From positions 930,001 through 994,000 of the forward strand of contig JACKQL020000002.1 of assembly GCA_018296165.2 (NCBI GenBank): a stretch of DNA of 64,000 nucleotides. The letters run 5' to 3'. Each line of letters begins with the position of its first letter. Position 1 is the first letter of the stretch. Shown here piece by piece: positions 34,780 through 46,474 of the stretch. A program made the position numbers and the translations under genes. The stretch is from Termitomyces sp. T153. Its lineage: Eukaryota; Basidiomycota; Agaricomycetes; Agaricales; Lyophyllaceae. The notes under the pieces are model-generated. The model searched no databases, was not told where the DNA came from, and saw only the letters and a program-made list of their open reading frames with translations.

Positions 34780-35998
34780 TCAATTCGTTCCAAACACGCC
34801 ATTGATTAGCTCAGCCCTCCATCCACTTCCTTTTCCAGACATGATGTCGCTTGCTCCTACTTTTCTTTGAATGACGACGCTCGGCACGATTGAGAAACTT
34901 TTGAGGCGACTGCTCTCAATCAACCAAGAGAGAGCTTTGTCGATAGAACGAGAATAAGCAAAGAATGGATACCGCAGGTGAAGAAGGAGGCGACGCGCTC
35001 CAGATCGCGACAGAGCATAAGCATGAGTGCACAAAGGACGATTGGATGGATGGATGTGGGTGTCAAACTGTGTCGCATTGAATATCGTCGAGTTCAAGTG
35101 GCTATCCAGAGGCCTATTAACGCCTTCATCCGACCAACAATGACCTGAAAAGTCCGTTTATATCGTTTATATTATAAGGATGGCCAACAATTTCTGCACT
35201 AGACACACCTAGGTAGACGATGTCCCAGTCAGTAGGGAGGAATGGCCATATGTTTTGTAATCGTTGGTGGATATCTTGTTCCATGTCCACGTCGTCTTCA
35301 AGCACAATTACGGCATCATCGGGACGAAGTGCAAAATCATTGGCAATTGTGTATATGACAGACAAGTGGGAGTACCAACAGGCGATGCGTGCGCCAGTGA
35401 GAATTTTGTGCTCCGGAAAATCCGGATTGTACGGGACAATTGTATCGTTCTGAGTTGCACAGACTAGAGGTTGAGATTGAGAAGGGCTGCCCGAGTGTAT
35501 AGATAAAGGGGCAAGAAATGCAGGATCCCAAGCATCGATTCGCTCGTTCAAAGAAACTTGTTGATCAGGCCACTTGAAAATAGAATCGGAAGTACGCATT
35601 TGTCGTAAGAGCCTGACAGAGTCCATAATCCTCTCAACAATCCCGTTTCGTGAATCCATGGCTTCCATATAGGTCCATTGAAGACCCAGAGTTTCCCGTA
35701 GGTGCTCCATATCGCGGCGTCGATCAGACCTAGCAGGAAGAGACAGGACGTAGATCCTTGAGGCAATTCCAAGAGTATGATTCTGGTACCCTGAAGTCTT
35801 GGAAGTCGTATTGGATTTGGCCAATGTCACGAGCATTGTTTGAAGGCGAATATGACTGTCGAAAGCAATCATCTGCAGCATACAAAGAAACACGATACTT
35901 GAACAAAACACGAAGGCTACGCTGCGTAAAGAAAACATGGTACAAGTAAAAAGAAAAACATTACACCTAAGTAATTCTACAATGTGCAAGTTTCTCAC
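34780..35998 (-). CDS. Family 25 glycosyltransferase
   Basis: Two exons (35209-35998 and 34780-35144), 384 codons. GT25 enzymes transfer a sugar, typically galactose, to proteins or glycans in the secretory pathway. Residues about 22-45 (SLRSVAFVFCSSIVFLCMLQMIAF) form a type II membrane anchor. The catalytic domain begins IYVLSLPARSDRRRDMEHL and includes RIACWYSHLSVI, the DXD-like VLEDDVDME, DWDIVYLGHCWSDE across the splice site, CTHAYALSRSGARRLL and IDKALSWLI. The C-terminus PSVVIQRKV...SDIMSGKGSGW is the expected end. An alternative start at 35938 (MFSLRS) would shorten the cytosolic tail by 20 residues and may be the real one. Confidence 0.85.
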
Positions 35999-37056
35999 GC
36001 CATCGGAAGTTTCCTGATCGAATTTAGTAGTTTTCCCTGTCTACCTCTCTCACAGTTCCCTTCGGAATGCTCAAGGAATTTGTGGTTTCCTACACTTACA
36101 GCCGTTTCAGAATTGATAGGCAGCTATAGGAGGGCGGCGACAATCTCGATGTTTGTCCCAACATCACTTTACTGCAAGCCACTTGGGAGGTCCGACAAGT
36201 GGAGTAAGTCCGCCTTACGCGTACAAAACAGCAACATGCTGCTCGGACTGTATCAGCGTTTGGTAGATAGTGATTGCGAATCGGCTACTTAGTACCCTTC
36301 TGAGTCCTGATCTGGTTTACGGAATCGGATAAGGAGTCACTGGAATCGGACAGAGTCACTGAAAGCACGCGGTGAGTAATCAAACACATGAGCTCGAAGT
36401 TGGTTCGAAGTAAATAGCTCTAGCCCCTTCCTCGGAACTGGGGTTATCCGTGTCTTCTACAGAGTGGCCCGAGGGACGCTACAGATGACTTCTCCCACCT
36501 GAAATATCATCTGACTAGAGAACTGTCGAGTCATTGCCCGCCCACCGTTAATCACGACTTACGACTTAAAGTATGTATAGAATATCGGCCTCACCCTTTC
36601 TGGAGGTTCTAGCTCGAAGAATCGAATTGTTTTACGGACTCTAGGTTTACAAGTGGCTACTGAGTCATCTGGAACGTTATCCAATAATAGAATCTCTTCA
36701 GGGAGGTTCAGCCAATTGAAAATCACCTGATAGAACCAACAGGGAAGTTGGCGGCTACACAGTGGACGCATGTTCTTGCAGCTCGATATTCCTTGTCCAA
36801 TCGCGTGAGATATTTATTCTCCCTTCAGGACAGACAATTTTGTTATCACATGGCCGCTTATCATCCCTACTCTCCGAATTCAACCTATCTTTCCCTGGCA
36901 TGCTTATACCTATTCTTGACATGCCTCAGCATCGGTCAGAACCCTGGGTAGCTATCTTCGACATGTGCAGATCCACGACATTGTGTTCTTGTGACCGAAA
37001 GTCTGATTTATAAGAGGTAGCCTATCTACCGTTGAAGACTGTCTACGTGTCCCATC
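35999..37056. other. Divergent intergenic region, GT25 and OPT
   Basis: 1,058 bp between start codons. A TATA-like TTTATAAG lies at about 37007 facing OPT. A 70-codon minus-strand frame at 36559-36771 has no known motif. Nothing else seen. Confidence 0.5.
37005..37014 (+). promoter_or_regulatory. TATA-like box upstream of the OPT gene
   Basis: GATTTATAAGAGG about 50 bp ahead of the ATG at 37057. Short distance, but typical for compact fungal promoters. Confidence 0.35.
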
Positions 37057-40000
37057 ATGGCAGAACCACAACAAGTCGTTCACCAAGAGTCGCCTACGTC
37101 CAAGGATTACGAGAAACATGTTGACGAGGTAGCCATTCAAAATCCTGATGGTTAGTTGATAGTTCTCTCATGATATCCGCGAATTTTGATGTCCTATGTT
37201 TTGGATTCAGTGATAGCTGTCAGTCAATTTGAGTACTTAAAAAATTTGGCTACAAGAGGCCGATAATTGAGTCAGGAAATGGCTGGTGCCCAATTTGAAG
37301 ATCCAAACCTCGATAAGGGACATCTCGTCTTAGAGGATGACAGTCCTTACCCAGAGGTTCGATCTGCTGTTGCTAATACCGATGACCCAGATATGCCTGT
37401 TGCAACACTTCGTGCATGGTTTATAGGAATACTCTGGGCGGTGATCATTCCCGGAGTCAATCAATTTTTCTTTTTCAGGTTTCCTGCAGTCACAGTCACC
37501 GGTATCGTTGCACAACTACTTTCTTTTCCCATTGGTCGAGCGGCGGCGGCATGGGTCCCCAATTGGACGATCTTTGGTTTTCGCTTGAATCCCGGTCCAT
37601 TCACAGTAAAGGAACATGTTTTGATCACAGTGAGTGGTATCTTTTGTAACAGCATGCTAGTGATAAAACCTAGAAATTAGATCATGGTTTCATATTTTTC
37701 TTTTCATATTACGTTTGGAACCTCACTTCGAGTCAGGCTACTGTGGGGTATCAATCTGCATACGCCACCGACATTATCGCTGTACAACGAGTTTATTATA
37801 ACCAGATATATAATTTCAGCTGTAAGTCTTCTGATCCTGGTTCTCATCGTCTCGCCGATACGCTGCAGACCAATGGTTTATCGTGATGTCGACCCAACTT
37901 ATTGGTTTCTCCATTGGTGGCATTGCTCGGCGTTTTCTTGTGGCACCACCATCCATGATTTGGCCCCTCAGTCTTGTCAATTGTGCGCTATTCAACACTC
38001 TCCATTCGACCCAGTACGCCGGTATCGGAACCCGAGGAGGGCTGAGTCGTGAAAGGTTTTTCCTGTACGCCTTCATTGGATCATTTACCTGGTGTAAGTC
38101 ACCTCGCACTCACCGCTGAAAGCTCCATTTGACTTTCGCCTCATGTAGACTTCTTCCCTGGTTATCTATGTGAGTACCATCATACGCATGAAACTTGCTG
38201 ATTTTTCGAGGGCTTCGTGTATAGTTCAAGCCCTCTCGTATTTCTCTTGGGTCAGTTGGATTCGCCCTGACGACCCCAGTAAGTTTTCCGGACATACACC
38301 ATTTAGCTGCGCCTGACCGTGACTGCGTGCAAAGCTATCGCTGCACTCTTTGGGTGAGTCCACCGTCCGGTTGCTGTCAACTTATCTTCAAGAATTATCC
38401 CTGTAGATACATCCATGGAATGGTATGTTGCTTCATCTGCCGCGGTATACATCCAGTTTAAGCATTCACAGGGAATGTCAGTGATTACATTTGACTGGAG
38501 TCAGATTGCGTACGTGGACTTCAAGCCACTCGGTAATTGACTGCTGGTACTTAGTATACCCAGATATATTGGATCCCCTTTGGCAACTCCCTGTCCGTGT
38601 TATTCAGTCTTGCACGGGTGCAATGATATATCTCAAGTTTTTAGGGTGGGCCGAAGCGAACATTTTTGCTGGATTCGTGTTCTTTTTCTGTACGTGATCA
38701 AATCACTCAGTGATCTTTCGCTGAAGCGGTGATCAGGGTTCCTCACACCGGTACTCCATGTAAGAAATCTCTTGCTGGATCTGACCCGTTCTTACAATAT
38801 ATACTTGTAGTTCACGAATGCATGGTATGGATTGTATATGCCGTACGTCGGTGTTAGAATCATCGTGAACGTCTCACCTCATGTATTGCTGTATTTTATC
38901 AGGATTTCTTCGAGGACATCTTACGACAACCAACTCAATGAATACAACGTGACACGGATCCTTACGCCAGAATTGACCATTGACCTTGAGGCCTACCACG
39001 CGTACAGCCCTCTTTTCATCTCGTCTGTCAAATCCTTTTTTCGGTGATTTTATTGATTTTCTTATGAACATCATGGTAGTACTACGTTCGCGATCTCTTA
39101 TGGGTATCCTTCTGTACTCATTCGTGCTTATTGAAACTTATCTTCACCTTGTACCAGACTGTCTTTCGCATCAATTACCGGTGTGTGACGTAGCTTGTCT
39201 CCAGGAGTCTCTGTTGCTCATTGTAGTGTAGCTACTCTGGTCCATACCCTTCTATACTTCCGCAAGCAAATAATGATTCAGTCACGCCGTGCCTTGAGTG
39301 AGCAGCCTGACATTCACGCTCGTCTCATGTCGCGTTACCCTCAAGGTAATAAACAATGATCTTACGCCCTCCGCAAGCATTTCTTTATGACTGTCTGATC
39401 GTAGTTCCTGAATGGTGGTATCTCATTATATTCTTGAGCATGTTCACTTTGGGAATCATCAGCATTGAAGTTTGGCCAAGGTGCAGTGCAGTGTTTCTAC
39501 CATTATGTGACACAAGCAATTCAAAGCGTTCCAGTGAAATGCCTGTATGGGCATTCGTTCTCTCCCTGATTATCGGTGCGCATTAGGGCACGCGAATCTA
39601 CTCTGGGATGATCTCACAACGCGAACAGCGTTCACCTATGTTATTCCGATTGGGATGATTCAAGCTATCACGAATCAGCAAATTGGCCTTAAGTGAATTA
39701 GCTGTTGTGTGAAGCATAAAGCTTTAGTCTAATTGGCTGTAGTGTCATCACGGAGTTGATCATAGGGTAAGCAATGGAGCTATTGAAGAACAAACAAAGC
39801 CAATCCTCCAAGCAGTTATGCACTTCCGGGTCATCCAGTTGCAATGATGCTTTTCAAGACCTGGGGCTACATTGTACATCCCTTACCTTTGAAAGTGGTG
39901 CACGTACTAACCAATTTGTGTCAGACTATGGCTCAAGCGCTCGCCTTTACTTCAGATTTCAAACTTGGACATTACATGAAGGGTACGCGGATTCAACTTG

Positions 40001-41613
40001 GGTTGCAGAGACCTTCGACTAATTATGTAAATATCGTTTGAATAGTCCCACCCAAGTACATGTTCATCGGACAGGCAAGTATCTTGATTTTTGGATCCTG
40101 ATATCCACTGCCATTCAACAGAAAAACATAGGTTGTTGCTGCCGTTATCGCAGGGACGACGCAGCTGGGTGTTCAAGCTTGGATGTTCACCAATATCAAG
40201 TGAGCATTCTGTCCGTTTGAATCTGTCCTCAATTGCCCAATGCTTGATTTCTCTTAGTGGGATGTGTTCTCCGACACAGAAAGATGGGTAATGTTGATGT
40301 TGGTATACCCTTCTTTTTCTCGTCTGAGTGTCTTGTTTTAGTTTCATCTGCCCGAATACCCAAGTGTTTGGTACAGCGAGCATTATTGTGTGTATATTCT
40401 GCCAATATGGCGTTACGTGTGTTCACAGTGTGTTTTCCAGTGGGGTATGTATTGCCATACAATGAGACTATCCAAGTCGACAAGTATCACTTTAGGCGTG
40501 ATCGGGCCTGGTTTGCAGTTCTCAAAGGGACAAACATATTAGTGCGTTCATCAATGTTTCCCTTACCCTCGTCATACTCTTACGATACTAGCGGTCTGTA
40601 TAATCGTTCGCCATGTTCCATCTCTCAATAGTGACTGGTGCTCATAGCACTCGTCTTCTTCTTCCTCGTCGGCACCATTGCACCATTTATTCCGTGGTCC
40701 TTGAGCAAGAAATACCCTGATAGCTTCCTGCGATATGTCAAGTATGTCTCCTGCTCAACGTCAATTCATCATTTGACTCGATTTTTGTAGCTTGTAAGCA
40801 CAGTGAGCCACTGTAGGATGCTGCTAACACTTATTCCAGCCCGGTCATTTTCAACGGCACCGGTCTCATTCCCCCTGCAACCGCTATTAACTATGTTCCT
40901 TGGGCGTCAGTAGATCTTATCTTCAAGCTAGAGTGTTCCTAACGGCTATAGCCAGTGCTGTCGGATTCATCTTCCAGTACGTGGTCAGAAGGTAAGACTC
41001 TTCTATTTCCCTCAGCAGTTCTGATTACACTCACCTTCTCTTCACACAGGCGTTACTTCTCTTGGTGGACAAAATATAATTGTAAGATCTGCAACCCACT
41101 CTGTACTTTGATTCACAAATGAGCATCCAGATGTCCTATCTGCCGCGTTGGATTCTGGTGTCGCTATCTCCATCCTTGTGATTTTCTTTGCGTAATTGAA
41201 GCAGCTTCTCATTTTGTGCGGACGTCTCACAAATATCATCAACAGCCTCCAATTCCCTAAGAATGGGACAGTGAGTTCACATTTCCTCAATTTTCTCCGT
41301 AGCGACTGAAGTACCGGTAGATTGGTGCAACGACCCTTGGTTCTTGGTGGGGGTGAGTGTCGAACTTGTCATCTTATTTCATTAATGCAGAGCCTCGATA
41401 TTTTTACCAGCAACACAGTTGAGAATACCTGCCTTCCGTGATTCTGAACAGATTCTGACTTGAACGTCTACATAGATACCGTTCACCGGTGCAGATTCCA
41501 AAGGTACTCCTGTCAAAGTGCTTATTCCAGGTCAAAAGTTCGGGTAGGGAGTGAATTTCGACCTTTCAATCGTACATTGCTCATAGAAATCTACTAGGCC
41601 GGATAAGTGGTAA
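37057..41613 (+). CDS. OPT-family oligopeptide transporter, about 40 exons
   Basis: Proton-coupled uptake of short peptides or peptide-like metal chelates across the plasma membrane is the known role of OPT proteins. The product, read exon by exon, matches the family from end to end: VLEDDSPYPEVRSAV, NQFFFFRFPAVTVTG, KEHVLITATVGYQSAYATD, QYAGIGTRGG, ERFFLYAFIGSFTWYFFPGY, PDDP, GYIHGMGMSVITFDWSQIAY, NAWYGLYMP, YNVTRILTPELTID, AITNQQIGLNVITELIIGYA, KLGHYMK, GTTQLGVQAWMF, GMCSPTQKDGFICP, NGTGLIPPATAINYVPWA and a KW C-terminus. I count about 40 exons in 4.6 kb, some tiny: TGATAGCT (37211-37218), TGGG (40441-40444), CAACACA (41411-41417). One intron has a GC donor (40075). The junction 40541/40632 is out of phase with every AG acceptor I can find, so the gene may be mildly broken there. 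Confidence 0.82.
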
Positions 41614-41816
41614 TGAGCAGTCTTTGAGTCGTCTGTTAGTTGATTAACATGGTTGTACAATATTGTGAATGTAAATGTAAGAAACTCTAACATCTAACAT
41701 CCTGCCAAGTAGACTAGAAAAGAAGTTGCAATCCGGCTTGACAGGTTACAAAACACCAGGGATATGACACCAATCTGCAGTTATGAACGTCATTGGAATC
41801 AGGAGTCACCTGAGAA

Positions 41817-42858
41817 TCAAGAGACCCCGTCAGCCATTCTTCCAAGGAGTCTTTCGCGGAGTTGGGTGAGCTTCTCTAACTCATGCCGAGCCTGTCGTAA
41901 GTCGTGTCGTGCCAATTGCAAATTCTGCATGTCACGGTTGGTAAAAGTGGTAGCAGAAAGACCATAGGAAAGGGCTGACTGGAGGTAGGCCTTTGAATGC
42001 CTTGATCTTGGCACGTTTGGCTCTGAGTACCTGTTCCTTCGTCTTGTTCTTCTTCTCCTGTTCCTTGAGACGCGTCACAGTGATACGCGGGGCTTCCGGC
42101 ATATTTTTCTGTATAAAATGCGCGTCATTAACGATGCAGGTGTAAAAATCAGTGTCAAGAAATACGTGTGCGGACATGACATACCAACACAGTTTTGAGC
42201 TCTTCGTGATATTCTTTTGCCTTGCGCACAAGATCTTCTTTTCGCCTTTCAAGTATCACAGCGCTTTCCTCCTCCTTTTCCTGAGTTTCTAAGATGGTAT
42301 TCCACCTATCAATTTCAGGTGTGTATATAACTAGTCAGGGGAGGACGATAGGTAATCACTTTTCGACGAGACGTTGCTCATATTTTGTAGCTGCTAGGTG
42401 ATTCTGAAGCTCGAGCTCGATGCATCCCAGGCGATTGAGAAGCCTTTGCATGGATAAAGAGTCTTCAGAGAGCTGTGTAATAGCTGAAGAGCAACTATCA
42501 CGGTGTTACTATCAATATCATAAAGATCATGCATCGTGAAAATCACAAACCTAGAGAAATCGAAAGGATCATCGTAACAGAGGAGTTCCGCTGTATCTTG
42601 CAGAAGTCCAAGACGCTTGTGGGCGTCTGAGGAAGTCTGTGGTAAATCTAGAACAGAGGTGTACAGTGTCATAATTACATGAAGGGAAAACCGCGTCGCG
42701 GACACGCCTGTGGCCATCACTGGGGCCACGGAAAATTCCTTCACTATCTACACACACTAAGCTCTCCAACCCTCTATCAGGTATGCCACCCCATTGACAG
42801 AACCCCGGGTGAAAGGTCCTCGAGCATAGACGATGGGGCAAGTATGAGCAAGGTCCAT
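41817..42858 (-). CDS. Coiled-coil protein of unknown identity
   Basis: The 3' exons are secure and in phase: 42360-42494, 42185-42305, 41980-42108 and 41817-41924. They encode a helical, charged, coiled-coil protein: QRLLNRLGCIELELQNHL, EKWNTILETQEKEEESAV, ERRKEDLVRKAKEYHEELK, RITVTRLKEQEKKNKTKEQV, then LQLARHDLRQARHELEKL and a stop after RMADGVS. The upstream exon ending at 42551 (LGLLQDTAELLCYDDPFDFS) fits. The first exon is uncertain: an ATG at 42858 (MDLAHTCPIVYARGPFTR) can be joined by a roughly 150-nt intron. The layout recalls small kinetochore or spindle coiled-coil subunits, but I do not recognise the family. Confidence 0.55.
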
Positions 42859-43733
42859 ATTTTCCTTCAACTTGATAACTCATTCGTCGATTACAGAGTA
42901 AGTATTCCCTTCCTCAGTGGTGATTGGCAAAAGCGAATGGAGGAACCAGGGGCCGGCCGCTGAAAGTTATGGAGTTTTCTATTGGGTGTCCTAATCTCGA
43001 GACACTTGGTTTGAGCGGAAGATGTGGGCAGTTTGACTTATGGCTATGGCCATTGACATGGCGTGTCATGAATGGGTAAGATGCTGATGCTTTGCAGTTT
43101 CTTTCTTGGATTTCTTGGTGGAACTTTTTATGACTACTCGTCGTAGCAAGTCAGAAAGAAAGAATTGTGTTTTCAATGAGCCAGTGACATTGTTCTTGGT
43201 GATGAACTGGGCCACAACTCAGATTCGACGGAAAGAATGGGGCCACAACTCAGACTCGACGTAAAGAACTGTTCGAGAACGTACTAGTCCTGGCAGTGAT
43301 CCTCCTAAGATATCAAGTGCTACTATTCACAAAAAGCTTAAGGTCGAGGAGGCTAGAGAGGTCAAGGAGAGGTGGGTGGAATGATCATAATGTCCCTATG
43401 GCTCCTAGGTCTGCCTTGTTTCTTCCAGATTGCTTGGATACACTTTCAGTGTCAGATAGCAGTGGGTGAAAGAGAAATCAGAGACTTTGGGATATACTAT
43501 ACAACTTCACGTAAGTCTTAGTATGCACTTGTACTGTGGAGCATTCTGACTACCATCCATAAGATACAAATACCCTACATGGCCATATAATGTCCCACTG
43601 TAGGCTGAGTTACTTTGCTTCTTTTCATCAATATTAGAACATTGAAGCTTCAAGGCTGATACTACTCAGTGACATACCGGAAAATGCGTTACCAGTATTG
43701 CCGGGCACTTCACTTGCAAAATCGCTGGGAGCT
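42859..43733. other. Spacer with a 35-bp tandem duplication
   Basis: 875 bp without a supported gene. At about 43204-43270 a unit containing GGGCCACAACTCAGA(T/C)TCGACG and AAAGAA is present twice in tandem. The rest shows no motif. Confidence 0.5.
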
Positions 43734-44283
43734 CTAAAGCTTGGCTTTCTTCTTCGGCTCCGTGTGTAACTTCTCCACCCACTTTCTTCTGGAGTGAGTA
43801 AAACTTTCTCCACGAGGAACTGTGATACGCCAAGGTACCAAACGGGTCAGAATTGGTCGAACCACAGATACATTAGTACGAAAACAGGTCTCCTCACCCC
43901 AGTCAACCTCATCATCCAATGTCCCGAGGGATACAATCGTAAGTGTGTTCTTATTATTCCCAATGAATAAAGATGCGCTGCACGTTGGGCAGAAGGATCG
44001 AAGCAGTGGTGCGCCGCTCTTGGTGTCCATATCGTGATACACTCTAATGTGGTCGCTTCCTTTGGTCACTTTGACTTGCTGGAGACAGAAACACATCGGC
44101 CTTTTAGCTACTCAAGAGAATGATCCAACGCACTTCTTTCTTAAAGAATCCATTCGACAAGAACGCGGAGCCCGACGATTTGCGACAGTTGACGCAATGG
44201 CACACGTAGAATGTAAAAGGCTCGCCGGTAATGGTATACTGAATGGCACGACAGAGACAGGAGCCATGATACACCTTCGTCAT
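43734..44283 (-). CDS. GFA/CENP-V-type zinc protein (copy 1)
   Basis: Three exons (44134-44283, 43898-44078, 43734-43819), 138 codons. The fold is the Mss4-like, glutathione-dependent formaldehyde-activating type: GSCLCRAIQY (C9, C11), VCHCVNCRKSSGSAF (C28, C30, C33), RSFCPTCSASLF, and LGTLDDEVDWVPRGE near the end. Such proteins bind zinc; some act on S-hydroxymethyl-glutathione, most fungal ones are uncharacterised. The ATG at 44283 was preferred over the one at 44376 because the domain starts immediately. Adjacent paralogue at 44610-45143, same strand, with the same intron positions. Confidence 0.85.
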
Positions 44284-44609
44284 CTTACAGCGTCCTGAGC
44301 GGTCTTGAATGCAATATGATGTGTGGAGAAGGAGAGCAAAGGAAAGGATGTTCTTAGTTCCGGTCTCGGCATTCATCAGACCCGGTTGATCAATTGGCCA
44401 ATGATCAATGATCTTTCGAATATATTCTCCCTTTTAAGATGCGTCTGATCACTGGCAGAACTCACTCGCAATGCAAAGATATAAGACTGAACATAAAACA
44501 ACAACTTTGACCCGGAATTCGAGTCCCACAAAAGCTCCCACACTACTACAACCAGTTATTCGGTATTCACTCGATTCCCCTCCCTATTTATCTATCCAGT
44601 TCGAAGCAT
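44284..44609. other. Spacer between tandem GFA-type genes
   Basis: 326 bp that must hold the promoter of copy 1 and terminator of copy 2. Nothing else seen. Confidence 0.6.
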
Positions 44610-45143
44610 CTAGAGTTTCGCCGACTGAGTCTTAATACTGTCGATCCATGGCCTTTTCCCTTTGACATATTTTTCCTCTCTCGGAACTACTCGGACAGGA
44701 TTACATGGTTATCACGAGAAGGACAATTGTCACATAATGCGACTTACCCCACTCTGGCTCCTCGTTTAACGTTCCCGTTGCTATGATGATATAATCACCA
44801 GTGTTATGTTCAAGGAAAATATTGGAACCACATGAAACACAAAATGAGCGCTGTAGCACCTTTCCGCTTCCCGTCTGTGTGTCGCCGAACCGTTTGATGT
44901 TGTCTTCTCCTTGTGTTATTACGAATTGCTGCGCCTACTCAGCTTTTAACCCAAAGGCGACTCGAGAAAAGGTACACGTACTTTTCGTTTGAAAACGGCG
45001 TTGGCCATGAACGCCGCGCCTGTCGCCTTACGACAATTTCCGCAATGGCACACAAAAAACGTCATAGGCTTCCCGGTGACTGTATACTGGATCGTACGAC
45101 ATAGACATGAACCAGAGTAGGTCTTCGTGCTGTCTAGAGCCAT
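44610..45143 (-). CDS. GFA/CENP-V-type zinc protein (copy 2)
   Basis: Three exons (44982-45143, 44748-44928, 44610-44686), 139 codons, with intron phases identical to copy 1 (0 and 1). Zinc ligands are conserved: GSCLCRTIQY, VCHCGNCRKATGAAF, RSFCVSCGSNIF. The C-terminus reads EEPEWVPREEKYVKGKRPW, closer to the usual family end than copy 1, whose tail is rewritten to a Lys-rich end. ATG at 45143 chosen at the start of the domain; an upstream ATG at 45170 would add 9 residues. Tandem duplication followed by divergence is evident; substrate unknown. Confidence 0.85.
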
Positions 45144-46058
45144 GTGTGTCGTCGCTGAAATACAAGTCAATGCTTATCTAGGTTTCTAGTTTTTAGGTAG
45201 ATCACGCATTACGTTGTCCCTCATGACCACACCGAGCGTGGCACTAATCAGGGACAACGTATTACCATGTTCGAGGTCGGGGACGTGTACCTCCGAATAC
45301 GGTTGATATTCGGTGTAATTGCACTTCGAAGCGTCAAGGACCCCCAGCCTTAGCCCCTCTCTACATACGAAGCGCCTCAGAGGGGGTACTAGCCCTGAGA
45401 TATTGGCGGTACGCTACTACATTTATCTTGCCAAAATCCAGACAAAGATTGTCCTCGATCATCCTAGCTCAGATCCGCCTTCATTCGGAGACCGAGGACA
45501 ATTCAACAGTGTTGAAAACATGTCCAGATTACCTGGAACACCACAATAAACACTATTCGGTGATTTGAGTCACGATTCGTCGTGATTCGGCTCCGTGTAG
45601 AAATTTTGAATTCCCCGTTGGCACCCCTACACCTTGGACGACCACGCATCAACATGGAGGCGCTTTTGCTTAGGTATGACCAGAGTTGGAACGCGATTTA
45701 GGCGCGACAAAATTCTGGAAGCCAAACATTGAGGGGATGATTTATGTCCTAGGGTGTACATGGACCAACTCCGGTGTGGAATTCCAGGCTACTCCCCATC
45801 TCCGCCGATCCTCTCCCTTTTCGATTCATCCATCCAGTCCACCTCGCTTCTACTATGGAAAATATCCTTCTACCGCAGAGTACTTCCCCTACTAGAGAGC
45901 ACATCCTCATGGGATATAGATGATACGGAAAAATAGAGGTACCCCCTGAGTTTCCCCCTCCATATCGCGCAACGAAAGGCCCAAAAACGGGTCGCCCGAC
46001 TCGAGCATGGAACTTTGGAGTTGCGTTGGTTTTACCAAGTCTTCTTCTTCCTCTTCGG
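45144..46058. other. Gene-free stretch left of the 108-bp duplication
   Basis: No supported gene. Several frames of 60-76 codons on both strands lack known motifs. A CGACTCGAGCATGG motif at about 45997 resembles the motif recurring in the array at 46.7-48.2 kb. Confidence 0.45.
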
Positions 46059-46276
46059 TTGAGCCCTGGCCAGTACCAAGTCGAACACGCGGTAAGATAC
46101 GGGCGTGGACGGTTCCTGCCAAAGAAAGGAAGACAGACCTCGATATCGTGCAATCCACGTATGGAGTTGAGCCCTGGCCAGTACCAAGTCGAACACGCGG
46201 TGAGATACGGGCGTGGACGGTTTAATTCCTGCCAAAGAAAGGAAGACAGACCTCGATATCGTGCAATCCACGCATG
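46059..46276. repeat. Tandem duplication of a 108-110 bp unit
   Basis: Unit 1 (46059-46166) and unit 2 (46167-46276) both begin TTGAGCCCTGGCCAGTACCA and end ATCGTGCAATCCACG(T/C)ATGGAG. They differ by single substitutions and a small insertion (TTTAATTCC against TTCC). High similarity implies a recent duplication. Confidence 0.9.
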
Positions 46277-46474
46277 GAGGTGGCTCCTGTGAATGTGACG
46301 CGTCCAACAGGCTCCGTTCGATACCATTTTTGATTCTCTGATAACTACAGAGCCCAGGCTCATCTTGTGCTTTGGTACTTCCAAATTGAATTGTATCGTA
46401 TGGCGCATCTGTGGAATGGGGTCCTGCCCGGAGGAAGGCTGGATGGGACTTGCAGACTTCTTGATTTTTTATCT

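Noticed and set aside
37219..37275. Apparent nonsense codon (TAA) near the OPT N-terminus
   Set aside because: An intron from GTCAGT at 37219 to the CAG ending at 37275 removes it and keeps phase, leaving an 8-nt exon before it.
24000..45200. A biosynthetic or transport gene cluster
   Set aside because: The transporters, SDR, caleosin and GT25 do not share a pathway, and no core synthase is present.
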